5,528 bases of DNA from contig JAOUDR010000226.1 in assembly GCA_029859185.1 (NCBI GenBank), positions 1 to 5,528 of the forward strand. The letters run 5' to 3'. Positions 5,463-5,528 of this stretch are shown one piece after another. Source of the stretch: Gemmatimonadota bacterium (GTDB lineage Bacteria; Gemmatimonadota; Gemmatimonadetes; Gemmatimonadales; GWC2-71-9). The notes beneath the pieces are model-generated. The model saw nothing but the letters and a program-made list of their open reading frames with translations. It ran no database searches and was not told the DNA's origin. The position numbers and the translations under genes are program-made. Each line of letters starts with the position of its first letter. Within the stretch, counting starts at the first letter, position 1.

Positions 5463-5528
5463 GCGTCCGACTCCGGCGCACGTACCGCGCGGCGAACGCC
5501 GCGGCACCAATCATGATGGTGGCAAAGG
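5452..5528 (-). CDS. C-terminal end of an unidentified, probably membrane, protein (5' partial)
   Basis: On the minus strand the frame entering from the right edge reads 24 residues to a TGA at 5454-5452. The text is a hydrophobic stretch (FATIMIGAAAFAARYV) followed by a basic tail (RRSRTRGW), like a last transmembrane helix with positive charges on the cytoplasmic side. Its stop lies 11 bases inside lipB, a spacing common for coupled genes. Of the other two minus-strand frames at the window edge, one hits a stop at once and the other runs into the lipB-opposed text without protein-like character. Too short to identify. Confidence 0.4.
   Translation of the reverse strand, partial: FATIMIGAAAFAARYVRRSRTRGW
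5471..5474 (-). promoter_or_regulatory. Ribosome binding site that decides the lipB start
   Basis: GGAG on the minus strand with an 8-base spacer before GTG 5462. It lies within the end of the upstream partial gene, fitting translational coupling. No equally good site precedes the alternative starts TTG 5510 or GTG 5507 within the window. Confidence 0.55.

Noticed and set aside
4710..5516. 268-residue plus-strand frame opposite lipB
   Set aside because: It is the antisense of lipB and begins with text translated from the 8-base repeats (LAVLPS-type repeats); no independent evidence of coding.

Overview
The window is GC-rich DNA whose gene content and protein style suggest a Gram-negative bacterium from or near the Gemmatimonadota. 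The hints are a PorV/PorQ-like outer-membrane barrel end, a family-PF10023 aminopeptidase, a hexameric-type glutamate dehydrogenase, an M20 dipeptidase and LipB, with GTG starts and weak Shine-Dalgarno sites. The phylum assignment is an inference from sequence style and was not tested by search.

Layout: positions 1-320 hold the C-terminal end of a beta-barrel-like protein (+), overlapping by 4 bases with a membrane-anchored putative zinc aminopeptidase (317-1417, +). A gene-free stretch of 482 bases (1418-1899) follows, filled by a tandem array of a ~155-base unit rich in perfect short hairpins: two full copies and one chimeric copy. Then come glutamate dehydrogenase (1900-3159, -), a 129-base divergent promoter region (3160-3288), an M20 metallopeptidase (3289-4653, +), a convergent gap with a terminator nested inside a larger inverted repeat built from 8-base units (4674-4789), lipoate-biosynthesis octanoyltransferase LipB (4788-5462, -), and the last codons of an upstream, probably membrane-protein, gene (5452-5528, -).

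How the genes fit together: the aminopeptidase and the M20 dipeptidase would release amino acids. Glutamate dehydrogenase links glutamate to 2-oxoglutarate. LipB supplies the lipoyl group needed by 2-oxoacid dehydrogenases and the glycine cleavage system. This is a plausible peptide and amino-acid catabolism theme, but the genes lie on alternating strands and do not form one operon.

The protein-coding genes are ordinary housekeeping genes. The unusual content is between them. Both convergent gaps carry elaborate inverted-repeat DNA, and the array at 1431-1869 keeps its hairpins between copies even where bases change, which is the best candidate here for an undescribed structured element.
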